Positions 50,901 to 58,980 of a stretch of DNA of 64,000 nt are shown here, in pieces. The notes under the pieces are model-generated. The model was given only the letters and a program-made list of their open reading frames with translations, had not been told where the DNA came from and did no database searches. Source of the DNA: Candidatus Opimibacter skivensis (GTDB lineage Bacteria; Bacteroidota; Bacteroidia; Chitinophagales; Saprospiraceae); contig JADKGY010000029.1 of assembly GCA_016722045.1 (NCBI GenBank), positions 1-64,000 of the forward strand, given 5' to 3'. A program made the position numbers and the translations under genes. How positions within the stretch are numbered: the stretch's first letter is position 1; the number at the start of each line of letters is the position of its first letter.

Positions 50901-53900
50901 ACGTTCGTTGATGGAAAATTATTGGATACCCATCCGACGTTACCGGGACAAGCTCCAAGCCGTGATGTGTTTTATTGCACAACCGGCGCAACAGTTATCG
51001 ATCCAAATGAGACACAGTGTGATGCTCAGTTTAATGACCTCATTTATGCTCAGCCTCCGGGTGTACCTAAACCACTTTTCCTGCAAAATGATCCGCCACC
51101 TCCTGCCGTTCAGCCATGGAGAAATCTTTGGTATACATTTAAACTTTCCGGTTCCGGAATATGTACGCTGCGCACAGCAGTGCTTATGGGACCTATATAC
51201 AAGCCGCTGATCGCCGTGTATGAAAGTGCTGAAGATGGTACGATTCCCTGGAGTATGCTGCAAACCACATTGATGGATCCGGCTAATGTCGTCATTCCAG
51301 GTTTGAAGCTCGTCAAAAGTCATGTATCCCCGGGATGCGATTCTTACAATTTTGATCTGGTTTTTACAAAGAGTGGCTGCGTACGTGATCAGGTTCGCTA
51401 CTATGTCCTGGCAAGTTTTGATACACAATTCACCAACATTCCTCCAAACCTCCCTAACCAGGCCATTTCGCTTTCACTGAAATATGACCCAAGGCCGACA
51501 TTCAATGTTGACTACGATGAACGAAACACAGCTAATGTCATCAATGGACTTTTGGAAACTACTCCTCCATACACAACCGTAAAACTTACACCAGGAGATT
51601 CCTTTACAGGTGTTGATTTCTCATTGTTGTGTTACACAAAAAATGTAACCGATCCACCGGGTTGTGATACGATGAAGACAGGTAAGTCCGCATGGTTCAG
51701 ATTCGAAGCATCTGCTACCGGACATTTTTATGGCGCACTTCAGGAGATCGGTATTGCAAATGGATGGTTTGCAAATGTAGAGGATATGACACTCTATACA
51801 GAAACATCACCGGGCGGACCTTTAGTGCAGATAGCGATGGATTCTATCAATACCGGTGGACATGAATGGGTAGATGGTTGTATTGATCGCGGTGTATATT
51901 ACCTACTGGTGCGCCATTGTCTGCGCATCGATACGATTCAGCCCTATCGCGTAGTCATAAAACTGGAAGATTCGCCTGGAGATTTTTGCAGCAATGCCAT
52001 TCAAATAAATGTCGTCAACAATAATCCTGTCATTGGCTCAACACTGATTGACTGCCACACGATAGGTACAGATGTAGGTGAGTTTCTTCCCGATGGAAAT
52101 TCATGTTTTTTCGTGCCTGGAAGAAAAACAACCTGGTTTCATGCGGTCGTCAATGCAGGTCCTATGGTGGATCTCAATTTTGAATTGGGCGAAAATTTTC
52201 AGGGCGGCGCCATCAATCTTAGTGATCTGTCTTACCGGATACTTTCCGGATCGTGTGGTGCCATGACACCGATCGTGTGTAGTGCTTCAGGTACCAATGT
52301 CATCACGCTCAATTGCCTTGCACCGGGCGAGTACTATGTTCAGGTATCCATGCCTGAAAGAACCGGTCCTTCAAACAATAGTCCTGAGTTGAAAGGCTTG
52401 TTGATGCTGACGATTACAGCCACACCGTCTGACCCGATGATCTGCAGTACTCCGTTTGACCCTAACCAGGTTCTTGCGGATTTCGCCTTGAATACAGGAT
52501 GCGATTCTGTATCGTTTCAGAATCTGTCCACTTCAGGAACTGACATCACTTATTTATGGGAATTTCCAAACGGTACGAGTACGGATGCGAATCCTGTATG
52601 GACACCACCAGGTCCGGGCACATATTCCATTACACTTACTGTGACCAATGTGATTTCAAATTCCTCTGCTATTAAAACATTGACAGTGGATATTATAAAT
52701 CCATTTGCTAATTATGTTCCAATAGCTGATGACATCTTGTGTAATCATATGGGAAATGTGCTGTTGGATGCAACTGTTGCGGGTGCTACATATGAATGGA
52801 ATGACGGATCTACATTAGCTACCAGGATTGTTGTTGTTCCCGGCACATATAAGGTGATCATAAGAAAAGATGGTTGCGAAAAACGTGATACAGTTGTTGT
52901 GACAGCGATTGATGCAATAAGAACTATCTCTTCAAAGATTTGTCCTGAAGATAAACTTGTCGTGCATGGGCAGGTTTTTGATAAATCAAATCCATCAGGA
53001 GTGGTCACAGTTCCTAATGCAGATCCCAGTGGTTGTGATAGCTTGTTGAATGTGAATTTGCAATTCTATCCTGCCGCCAACACCCTATTAACAGAATCTA
53101 TTTGCTTCGGTGATAGTTACACATTTGCAAATCAGAATCTGACACAATCAGGAACATACACGAATATGCTTTCCGGTATTAATGGATGTGATAGTCTGGT
53201 CACACTTGATCTGACAGTCAAATCTCTTGTGATAGCTGATAATGTAGTGACTAGTTGTGCCGGAGCCTCTGTTACGCTGCAGGCCGGAGATATAGGTGCT
53301 TCATACCTTTGGAATAATGGTGCTACTACAGATTCTATCATTGTAAATGTTGATGGTACATATGTGGTGAGTATCAGTGATATTGACAATTGTGTCATTG
53401 AAGAAAGTGTCTTTGATGTCACTTTTGGCCAACTGGCAGTGCCAGCATATGTATTGCCTTCATTCCTTTGTCCAGGAAGTGATATCCTGCTTACAGCCAC
53501 TGGTTCATCCGGTTCGTATCAGTGGTTTGATGATGCTGCCGGGCAAAATTTATTGGCTACCGGCTCAACATTTTTATATTCAAATGTTACGCACGACGAT
53601 ACATTGTATGTAATGGCATTTGATCCTTCCATCGATCATTGCGAGAGTAATCTCGTGCCTATTGTATTGGCATTGGAAGATGAGCCTGCGCATAGTATTC
53701 AGGATGAGATTATTTGTGCAGGTAGTACGTTAATACTTCCATGGGGTGAAAGTGTGACGCCGACAACCGATGATAGTTATGCATATGCATGGCAGAACAG
53801 TGTGAGTGGTTGTGATAGTTTGGATTTGACGGTCAATGTGGCGCTCATCCATTTACCACCGGTGGATCTTCCATCGTCATTCACATTGCAATATGGGGAT

Positions 53901-54383
53901 AGTGTGTTGTTGGTGCCACAGATTGATTTCATTGTTGACTCTTTGCGATGGACTCCTGCAGCGGGATTGAGTTGCACAGATTGTGCTCAGACATGGGCCA
54001 GTCCTGAAGAATCTATAGACTATACATTGACCATCTGGTCCGCGGATGGATGTGTAACGACTGCTGTGATCAGTATTAAAATCACACGTGATGTCAATAT
54101 TTATATTCCAAATGTATTTACACCGGATGGTGATGGCATCAATGACATATTTACAGCATTTGGTAATCGCGAAGTGAAGCAAATCAGAAGACTACAGATC
54201 TATGACCGATGGGGCAATGGCGTTTGGCAGGGTGAAAATTTTCCAGCAGATGGTTCTTTTGGTTGGGATGGTTTATTCAAGGGAAAGAAAATGCAGCCTG
54301 GCGTAATGGCATGGGTGTGTGTAGTTGAATTAGCAAATGGAGATATTAGAACATTTGCGGGAGATGTGACGTTAGTGAGATAA
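47901..54383 (+). CDS. Giant secreted protein with PKD/Ig-like domains and T9SS type B (CHU_C) sorting domain
   Basis: TTG 47901 starts a 2160-residue intact protein with a signal peptide (Q-I-S-I-F-I-L-L-S-L-V-G-L-L-L). Residues 30-1500 consist of repeated Cys-paired beta domains, each with a W/F-F-T or W-Y-T-F motif and a P-G-x-Y-x-I-x-V ending, like the pre-peptidase C-terminal type. A PKD domain lies at about 1530-1600 (F-Q-N-L-S-T-S-G, Y-L-W-E-F). Ig-like S-G-x-Y repeats follow to about 2050. The end is a gliding-motility type B sorting domain (N-V-F-T-P-D-G-D-G-I-N-D, L-Q-I-Y-D-R-W-G). It should be exported by T9SS and act at the cell surface as an adhesin or sheath component. Confidence 0.92.
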   Translation: MKNQISIFILLSLVGLLLSFRLLNPPPPSNDSCSSATVINLTGGGYDYSAYTSSTSDMTQATAQAGEFFQFAPNHVKSVWFTFSIPTRRSARIEMAVSPGSVINSPGDAGVTVYLSPTCIPGSANKLGAFISSGDVTNPCLEPGTYLIQVTGTAAMNATVFLKVDLGCPNHPIDSKFDCPTDAYVFNGGLPIGASAVSDPHNIECQSIEDPSEYNCLPLANKALYVKSTWYVFTTGANVDLMDFSFPMVAGTDVAGYRLLEGNVKNSVPSSLTQIDCGVTKARFTTRYIEFPCILNPNTTYSLDIVFHRDFSYSDIKINVRQRSETNSGWSLPILPPDAPSNQLGILAATPAPGLVTTWTDRFNCNSFIIDNICPPANPASGSITAGGGTFDLTTWATFTLNDDSNVDFRFVAYEPGGAFYTRIFRKTLGNTCPSPNPAGDLYLEFPSIAHLEKCMPAGDYSIQILSSSAYAFSPHAYYDNVWSNGTLGTTFTLAFTVVSLPDVGLFRLDAPGNLDSINNLNPLQNNITYNATPAVFICANTVLPGVDPCTATREKAIYREINIGDADGDGIADDGLLCMTNLRVDLKAAPPIFYSFLKGDANQKATAAGTHSAGQTIPGLIDYAGFCINQDDDTLTLLGLPNFCSCVTSGIYTLASYGDVDNVSKGDAPLFKFNVYNTLHDSRPKAEEIILGPSPGVYSSSADVFSCKDNLGLMPPCGDAKKLIYREFFLAQPTVVIISENGTANNSLSLFTGRASDLAATLTLHTDCFTNYLFYDYCTPLEAGWYTVVSYGAGPNYTNTKVWNQIGNPIDVGRTTQVSIRLIPVITPNYNLSNRAYQAGITDWFTPPPAFPNALTRVIYQFPNDTFCDPDFPFIPDTVAPCALGYNRISMYVFEITKPSFVQIRNLAQSYYTAVYPFDIHTSPLSMLTIPPVYPCVSIWRDNRQICDLPPGKYTIAIFANDTHKGLVISPAIYVDEAAESRFDHAWRAYDFDLIPTTNTFVDGKLLDTHPTLPGQAPSRDVFYCTTGATVIDPNETQCDAQFNDLIYAQPPGVPKPLFLQNDPPPPAVQPWRNLWYTFKLSGSGICTLRTAVLMGPIYKPLIAVYESAEDGTIPWSMLQTTLMDPANVVIPGLKLVKSHVSPGCDSYNFDLVFTKSGCVRDQVRYYVLASFDTQFTNIPPNLPNQAISLSLKYDPRPTFNVDYDERNTANVINGLLETTPPYTTVKLTPGDSFTGVDFSLLCYTKNVTDPPGCDTMKTGKSAWFRFEASATGHFYGALQEIGIANGWFANVEDMTLYTETSPGGPLVQIAMDSINTGGHEWVDGCIDRGVYYLLVRHCLRIDTIQPYRVVIKLEDSPGDFCSNAIQINVVNNNPVIGSTLIDCHTIGTDVGEFLPDGNSCFFVPGRKTTWFHAVVNAGPMVDLNFELGENFQGGAINLSDLSYRILSGSCGAMTPIVCSASGTNVITLNCLAPGEYYVQVSMPERTGPSNNSPELKGLLMLTITATPSDPMICSTPFDPNQVLADFALNTGCDSVSFQNLSTSGTDITYLWEFPNGTSTDANPVWTPPGPGTYSITLTVTNVISNSSAIKTLTVDIINPFANYVPIADDILCNHMGNVLLDATVAGATYEWNDGSTLATRIVVVPGTYKVIIRKDGCEKRDTVVVTAIDAIRTISSKICPEDKLVVHGQVFDKSNPSGVVTVPNADPSGCDSLLNVNLQFYPAANTLLTESICFGDSYTFANQNLTQSGTYTNMLSGINGCDSLVTLDLTVKSLVIADNVVTSCAGASVTLQAGDIGASYLWNNGATTDSIIVNVDGTYVVSISDIDNCVIEESVFDVTFGQLAVPAYVLPSFLCPGSDILLTATGSSGSYQWFDDAAGQNLLATGSTFLYSNVTHDDTLYVMAFDPSIDHCESNLVPIVLALEDEPAHSIQDEIICAGSTLILPWGESVTPTTDDSYAYAWQNSVSGCDSLDLTVNVALIHLPPVDLPSSFTLQYGDSVLLVPQIDFIVDSLRWTPAAGLSCTDCAQTWASPEESIDYTLTIWSADGCVTTAVISIKITRDVNIYIPNVFTPDGDGINDIFTAFGNREVKQIRRLQIYDRWGNGVWQGENFPADGSFGWDGLFKGKKMQPGVMAWVCVVELANGDIRTFAGDVTLVR

Positions 54384-54635
54384 ATAAGCAGGGGGCAGGG
54401 AGCAGTGAGCAGTGAGCAGTGATTTAATTTTTGAAATAATTTCTGCGAATTTGCAAAGCTGAAAAACAACTGGCAATTAAGCAATTCGGAAGCTTGAAGA
54501 ATTTAATTTGCGTTAATCTGCGAAATTTGCGGCAATAAAAGGAACGCTTATCATCGTGAAATTTGTTGAAATAAAGTGAACAATGAATAGGTTGTTGTCA
54601 GCATGAAAATTTATTGTTAATTTAATTTGATATAA

Positions 54636-54669
54636 TACAAAGGATTTTGGCTAGCCAAAATCCTTTGTA
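54636..54669. terminator. Perfect 34-bp palindrome between convergent genes
   Basis: Arm TACAAAGGATTTTGGC is followed directly by TA and its exact reverse complement, a 16-bp stem with a 2-base centre. It sits in the spacer between two convergent genes ending at 54383 and 54833. It lacks a T-run, so a bidirectional RNA-stabilising or terminating hairpin is likely but not proven; a protein-binding site is the alternative. The rest of the 450-base gap holds GCAGTGA heptamers (54400-54422), a GCGAAATTTGCGG repeat fragment and the hairpin elements listed next. Confidence 0.6.
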
Positions 54670-54683
54670 CATAAATTGTTCGG

Positions 54684-54700
54684 CGTAGGCTGAGCCTACG
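54684..54700. repeat. Hairpin element, inverted copy (CGTAGGC-TGA-GCCTACG)
   Basis: A 7-bp stem with a 3-base loop. It is the reverse orientation of the second stem of the two-stem element at 54748-54791, so the two copies face each other across about 50 bases. Confidence 0.65.
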
Positions 54701-54747
54701 TCGGAGTGTTAGCAAATTTCAGATTTGCGAAATGGTACCTTCTTATC

Positions 54748-54791
54748 CAAAACAGAGTTTTGCAGACACCAAGACGTAGGCACAGCCTACG
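54748..54791. repeat. Two-stem hairpin element, copy 1
   Basis: Stem 1 is CAAAAC-AGA-GTTTTG (54748-54762). Stem 2 is CGTAGGC-ACA-GCCTACG (54775-54791). The spacer GCAGACRCCAAG joins them. Other copies lie at 58807-58840 (second arm degraded) and 62731-62777 (stem changed but still paired). All lie in spacers next to T9SS cargo genes. Confidence 0.7.
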
Positions 54792-54832
54792 CCAAACATT
54801 ATGCTTTGAGTTTCGCTTCGCTCACATCAAAT

Positions 54833-56782
54833 TCAATTGATTGCTTTTATCACAACTCTTACATAAGTTCTGTTTTCCATTTCAACCCTAAGAAAATAAA
54901 CACCAGGTTCATATTGACTCATGGGAATAGAGGTGACAGTTCTTGAATCAGAGGCCGACCACAACAACTTTCCATATGTATCAAAAAGTGAGAGACGAAG
55001 TGGCTTAAAATCATTTCTACTGAAATCTATTGTGAGCAGATCATGCACAGGATTTGGATAAAGTTTGAATTCAGGCGCAGAAAGAATAACTCCGTCTGAA
55101 GAAATCTCGCTCATGATCGTGAATGATGCAGTTGTTAAGTTGCTATTCCCACACTCATCAACAACTGTGAATGTCACCACATAAGACACAGTGGTATCAC
55201 AGCCATTTTCAACAACCGGTATATCATATTGCCAAAAAATATCCCCGCATTCATCATGTGCCTTTGCCCCACCATGCTGATCAAGCCATTGTTGAATGAT
55301 CATTTCCTGGTCAGGCAAACCGCATACAATGGTTGTGTCCCTTGCTTCAATATCAATCACAGGAGGAATCTGATCTATCAAAGATAAAATCGCACTAGTA
55401 GTAGAGCCATTACCACATTCATCTGATGCTGTAAAAATCACCATTGCGCTTCCTGTAATCCCACATCCGTCATTGAGCCCTGCATAGTCATTTGTCCAAC
55501 TTACAGATCCACATGCATCAGTTGCTTCAGCTCCTCCATGCATATCAATCCAACTTTGAATAAGACCTTCCGAATTGAAAGCGCCGCAGACAATCGTATT
55601 ATCCTGAGCTGATTGATTGATGACAGGCGCAAGATGATCTTCAATATTCAATGACGCCGATGTAGTGCTTACATTTCCACAATCATCTGTAACCGTGAAT
55701 GTAACCGTTGCATTTCCGGAGAAACCGCAAGTATGATTTAATGCAGAATAATCATGGCTCCAATGAACCATACCACACAAATCCGTTGCGTGAGCTCCAC
55801 CGTGATTTTCAAGCCATTGATTAATATCTTGTTCATTTAAAGTTCCACAATTCAATATCAGATCTTGTGCATTGCCATTTATCTCTGGTGCTACACGATC
55901 TGCAATGGTGAAACTCGCTGTGGATGCAGCACTATTACCGCATTCATCCGTGGCCATAAAAGAAACAATTATTGAACCTGTCACTCCGCATTGTTGCAGA
56001 AGAGGTGAAAGGTCATTTGTCCATACGACATTGCCACAAGCATCAGCAGTATGAGCTCCACCATGATTCGCAAGCCATGCATTCAAACCAGGTAAATTAC
56101 CATGACCATCACATTCCACAACTATACATATGGGAAGCACATCAAAAACCGGAGGAGTCAAATCAATGATATACACTGAAGCAACGCTGTATGTACTTCC
56201 GCATTCGTCAGTCGCGGTGAAAGTTACTATCGCATCACCAGTGCTTCCACAATTGTTGGTTAATTGAAAAAAATCATTTGTCCAGTTAAGCTGTCCGCAA
56301 TGGTTTGTAACCGAAGCTCCACCATGATTATCTAACCATGATAGCAACGTGGCCTCAGGATTTCCTATACCACATTCAATGATTATATTATTTGCCGGAG
56401 CATCAAGAGAAGGTGGCGATGTATTAGGTACAATGGTAAAATCCATACTTATGGCGAGATAATCCTGACCTTGATTATCCTGGATGATGCGCACCCTACC
56501 CTGTAAAGTAGCGACCGAAGGCACATGCCATGTATAACTTAAAGAGTCCAGAGGAATGTCCAATTGTATGGGCTGCCAATTTTCTCCTCCATCTGATGAA
56601 AAATAAAGATCCCAGTTCAACGTCACATGTGGTGCTATAATATGCCATTCTATGGTTACGGTCTGTCCTTCAATGAATGTCTCACCTCCATGTGGATAAT
56701 CTAATGCCACATGCGCTAAAATACTTTGGGAAAACCCCAACATTAAAATCAAGAAAATATTTTTGGATAAAGAAGCCTGCAT
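54833..56782 (-). CDS. Secreted protein with five Cys-containing W-x-x-H-G-G-A repeats and T9SS type A sorting domain
   Basis: The minus-strand frame opens at 56833, but ATG 56782 gives M-Q-A-S-L-S-K-N-I-F-L-I-L-M-L, a good signal peptide; the product is 649 residues. After a beta domain of about 110 residues (Y-P-H-G-G-E-T-F, W-H-I) come five repeats of about 85-90 residues with W-L-x(2)-H-G-G-A, D-x-C-G, W-T-N-D, C-G-x-T-G and F-T-A-T-D-E-C-G-N. This is a HYR-like pattern. The end is a type A sorting domain (F-K-L-Y-P-N-P-V-H-D, G-V-Y-F-L-R-V). Surface-exposed, probably adhesive. Convergent with the giant gene. Confidence 0.88.
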   Translation of the reverse strand: MQASLSKNIFLILMLGFSQSILAHVALDYPHGGETFIEGQTVTIEWHIIAPHVTLNWDLYFSSDGGENWQPIQLDIPLDSLSYTWHVPSVATLQGRVRIIQDNQGQDYLAISMDFTIVPNTSPPSLDAPANNIIIECGIGNPEATLLSWLDNHGGASVTNHCGQLNWTNDFFQLTNNCGSTGDAIVTFTATDECGSTYSVASVYIIDLTPPVFDVLPICIVVECDGHGNLPGLNAWLANHGGAHTADACGNVVWTNDLSPLLQQCGVTGSIIVSFMATDECGNSAASTASFTIADRVAPEINGNAQDLILNCGTLNEQDINQWLENHGGAHATDLCGMVHWSHDYSALNHTCGFSGNATVTFTVTDDCGNVSTTSASLNIEDHLAPVINQSAQDNTIVCGAFNSEGLIQSWIDMHGGAEATDACGSVSWTNDYAGLNDGCGITGSAMVIFTASDECGNGSTTSAILSLIDQIPPVIDIEARDTTIVCGLPDQEMIIQQWLDQHGGAKAHDECGDIFWQYDIPVVENGCDTTVSYVVTFTVVDECGNSNLTTASFTIMSEISSDGVILSAPEFKLYPNPVHDLLTIDFSRNDFKPLRLSLFDTYGKLLWSASDSRTVTSIPMSQYEPGVYFLRVEMENRTYVRVVIKAIN

Positions 56783-56990
56783 AAAATTTGAAATGATAAC
56801 AACATAATAAATGTACCGAATGCTTTCGAACACAATAGTAATTAGTTTTTGGTTAGAGGAAAGTGGATTGGGGGTTAGAAGTCATTTTCTACATAATTAT
56901 ATAATCATTTCCAAGAATTATATAAGATCCTCAGCACTTATTCTACTCACCTTTGGTCTTTAAAATGCTTTAAACCAAACCTTTTACGAC

Positions 56991-57269
56991 ATGGCAAAGA
57001 ATCCTATCAAAAGTCCAAAGCCTGTAATGGCGGACAAAAAAACAAACGAAGATTTCAATGGCAAAAAGCCGATCTCAAAAGAGCAGATCCTCGATGAATC
57101 CAATGCCGCGGATCATGAGGACGAAGACGATGCAGATACTGCAGAAGAAGACAGGGATACAGATGATTCATACGACGAGTCCGATGATATGGATGATCAG
57201 GATGGCTTGGATGATGAAAGAGATGATGACTATGATGCGGACGAAGACGACAATGATGATGACCGTTGA
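56991..57269 (+). CDS. Highly acidic small protein
   Basis: A 92-residue protein. The first 30 residues are Lys/Pro-rich (M-A-K-N-P-I-K-S-P-K-P), while residues 40-92 are almost entirely Asp and Glu (D-D-M-D-D-Q-D-G-L-D-D-E). It has no signal peptide. Such acidic tails occur in DNA-mimic, histone-chaperone-like or metal-buffering proteins. No family is recognised and a role is not implied. It precedes a small lipoprotein by 73 bases. Confidence 0.55.
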   Translation: MAKNPIKSPKPVMADKKTNEDFNGKKPISKEQILDESNAADHEDEDDADTAEEDRDTDDSYDESDDMDDQDGLDDERDDDYDADEDDNDDDR

Positions 57270-57342
57270 TTATTCAATTAACTGTCAACATCTGATTAAG
57301 TCTTATCCCCAATTTCCATTTCATTACTCAAACCGACGTAAA

Positions 57343-57519
57343 ATGAACAAAACAATTTTAACCTCAGTTGTAGCTCTCATATTCATTTCTATGAGTTTGA
57401 GTTCCTGTGCTGCCATCGAAGGCATATTCAATGCCGGTGTTGGTGTCGGCATTTTCTTCGTCCTATTCATTATTGCGATCATCGTATTCATCGTCATGAA
57501 AGGGAAGAAAGGAGCCTGA
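57343..57519 (+). CDS. Small lipoprotein with one membrane helix
   Basis: ATG 57343 gives 58 residues: a lipoprotein signal (S-M-S-L-S-S-C-A-A-I) followed by a Gly-rich turn, a hydrophobic helix (V-L-F-I-I-A-I-I-V-F-I-V-M) and a basic end (K-G-K-K-G-A). The longer frame from 57058 runs through the acidic gene out of frame and is not used. Many Bacteroidota carry such short lipoproteins. A hairpin terminator follows 31 bases after the stop. Confidence 0.65.
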   Translation: MNKTILTSVVALIFISMSLSSCAAIEGIFNAGVGVGIFFVLFIIAIIVFIVMKGKKGA

Positions 57520-57550
57520 AAGATAACCAGACAATATAATCCTCATACTG

Positions 57551-57581
57551 AAGAGACGCGATTTATTCCGTCTCTTTTTTT
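57551..57581 (+). terminator. Rho-independent-type terminator
   Basis: AAGAGACG (57551-57558) pairs with CGTCTCTT (57569-57576) around a 10-base loop and runs into a T-tract to 57581. It closes the acidic-protein/lipoprotein unit and precedes the HipA-like gene by 17 bases. Confidence 0.75.
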
Positions 57582-57598
57582 ATTCCGACCTTTACCTT

Positions 57599-58369
57599 AT
57601 GCTCCGCACTGTCACCGTCACACGTTACATCACTCCTCTTCGCGAAGGGGGTTCATTGCCTGCTATCGTGGAAGCTGATGACGAATTCATGTATGTCCTC
57701 AAATTCAAAGGCGCAGGACAAGGGACAAAGGCACTGATCGCTGAATTGCTCGGTGGTGAAATAGCAAGAGCATTGGGCATGCGTGTGCCCGAAATTGTTT
57801 TCGCAAATCTTGATGAAGGCTTTGGCCGTATGGAGCGCGATGAAGAAATTCAGGACTTGTTGAAATTCAGCGTAGGACTAAATCTGGGATTACATTATCT
57901 CTCCGGTGCGATCAGCTACGATCCTACTGTCAATAAAGTAGAATCCTCCATGGCTTCATTGATTGTATGGATGGACTGCTTCCTGATGAATGTAGATCGC
58001 ACAGCAAAGAATACCAATATGCTATACTGGCACAAACAGCTATGGATGATCGATCATGGCGCCTCACTTTATTTTCATCATGGTTCAGGCGATTGGCAGG
58101 AAAAGGCTAAGCAACCATTTACATTAATTAAAGATCATGTGTTGCTGAAACAGGCGGCACACCTAGATGAGGCAGATAAAAAAGCACAATCATTGCTTAC
58201 CTCAGAAAAAATAAAAGAGATCGTATCGTGGATTCCTGATACATGGCTGGCGGATGATATTTCGAAAGACGAACAAAGAGCCCGGTATTCTCAATATTTT
58301 GCAACCCGCTTAGCGAATGCAGCGATTTTTATAACTGAAGCAAATCATGCAAGAGAAGCACTTATTTGA
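57599..58369 (+). CDS. HipA-like kinase-fold protein (HipA_2 type)
   Basis: A 256-residue intact protein with L-K-F-K-G-A-G-Q-G-T-K-A-L-I-A-E-L-L (about 37-54), a HipA-like nucleotide-binding loop region. The catalytic stretch V-D-R-T-A-K-N-T-N (about 135-143) and I-D-H-G-A-S-L-Y-F (about 153-161) supply the D-x(4)-N and D-H-G residues of a HipA/PI3K-like kinase fold. It lacks the longer domains of classical HipA toxin and no HipB-like antitoxin is adjacent. The DUF3037 gene overlaps its end by 23 bases, and this pairing is common. Whether it phosphorylates a protein is unknown. Confidence 0.8.
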   Translation: MLRTVTVTRYITPLREGGSLPAIVEADDEFMYVLKFKGAGQGTKALIAELLGGEIARALGMRVPEIVFANLDEGFGRMERDEEIQDLLKFSVGLNLGLHYLSGAISYDPTVNKVESSMASLIVWMDCFLMNVDRTAKNTNMLYWHKQLWMIDHGASLYFHHGSGDWQEKAKQPFTLIKDHVLLKQAAHLDEADKKAQSLLTSEKIKEIVSWIPDTWLADDISKDEQRARYSQYFATRLANAAIFITEANHAREALI

Positions 58370-58742
58370 ATATGCCGTCATTCGTGTCGTCCCCCAGGTC
58401 GAACGGGAAGAGTTTATCAATGTAGGTGTCATCCTGTATTGTTCAAAACTAAATTTCCTCGATGCCAAATGGATGTTGGATGAAAAACTGATGGCTCAGT
58501 TCGCGCCAAAACTTGATCTGGACGAATTGAAACAAAATCTATGCGCATTCGATATTATCAGTAAAGGCGGCCCTGAAGGCGGCACCATCGGCATGATGGA
58601 TATGCCTGGTCGTTTTCGTTGGCTTACCGCTACACGCAGTACAATACTTCAACCATCAAGTGTGCATCCCGGATTTACGGATGATGCGGAGGAGATGCTG
58701 GAGAGATTGTATGAACAGTTAGTCGTGAGAGGCAATCAATAA
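58347..58742 (+). CDS. DUF3037 protein
   Basis: A 131-residue protein. The family start F-E-Y-A-V-I-R-V-V-P-x-V-E-R-E-E-F-I-N-V-G-V-I-L-Y-C is clear (residues 7-32), and the R-F-R-W-L-T-A-T-R-S block (about 89-98) also fits. Cytosolic, unknown function. It usually follows a HipA-like gene, as here, with a 23-base overlap that indicates coupled translation. Confidence 0.85.
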   Translation: MQEKHLFEYAVIRVVPQVEREEFINVGVILYCSKLNFLDAKWMLDEKLMAQFAPKLDLDELKQNLCAFDIISKGGPEGGTIGMMDMPGRFRWLTATRSTILQPSSVHPGFTDDAEEMLERLYEQLVVRGNQ

Positions 58743-58806
58743 GCAATTGGCAATTGGCAAAAAAAATAAACAATCATCGATTGTACACGATGACTTTCCT
58801 GTTACG

Positions 58807-58850
58807 CAAAACAGAGTTTTGCTGACGCCAGGACGTAGGCTCAGCGCCCA
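58807..58850. repeat. Two-stem hairpin element, copy 2 (degraded)
   Basis: CAAAAC-AGA-GTTTTG (58807-58821) is intact. The second stem begins CGTAGGC (58834-58840) but its partner has changed to TCAGCGCCCA, so only stem 1 can form. It lies downstream of the DUF3037 gene. Confidence 0.6.
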
Positions 58851-58917
58851 ACCGTGCTTGATTCAAACACTTGAATTGTCGTAATCTGTATCAAATTAGA
58901 TACTAATAAGTTTTTGC

Positions 58918-58980
58918 AAATTGCTTATTGCCTAGTGCTCATTGCCTATTGCTCATTGCCTATTGCCTATTGCCTATTGA
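58918..58980. repeat. Heptamer repeat (TATTGCC/CATTGCC)
   Basis: About eight units of a 7-base motif (TTGCCTA with variants) overlap the end of the convergent secreted-protein gene at 58967, so its last codons lie inside the repeat. The remainder of the 58743-58917 spacer is AT-rich and holds hairpin copy 2. Confidence 0.75.

Noticed and set aside
49871..51428. Minus-strand frames opposite the giant T9SS gene
   Set aside because: Shadows of the GC-skewed coding strand; no recognisable protein.
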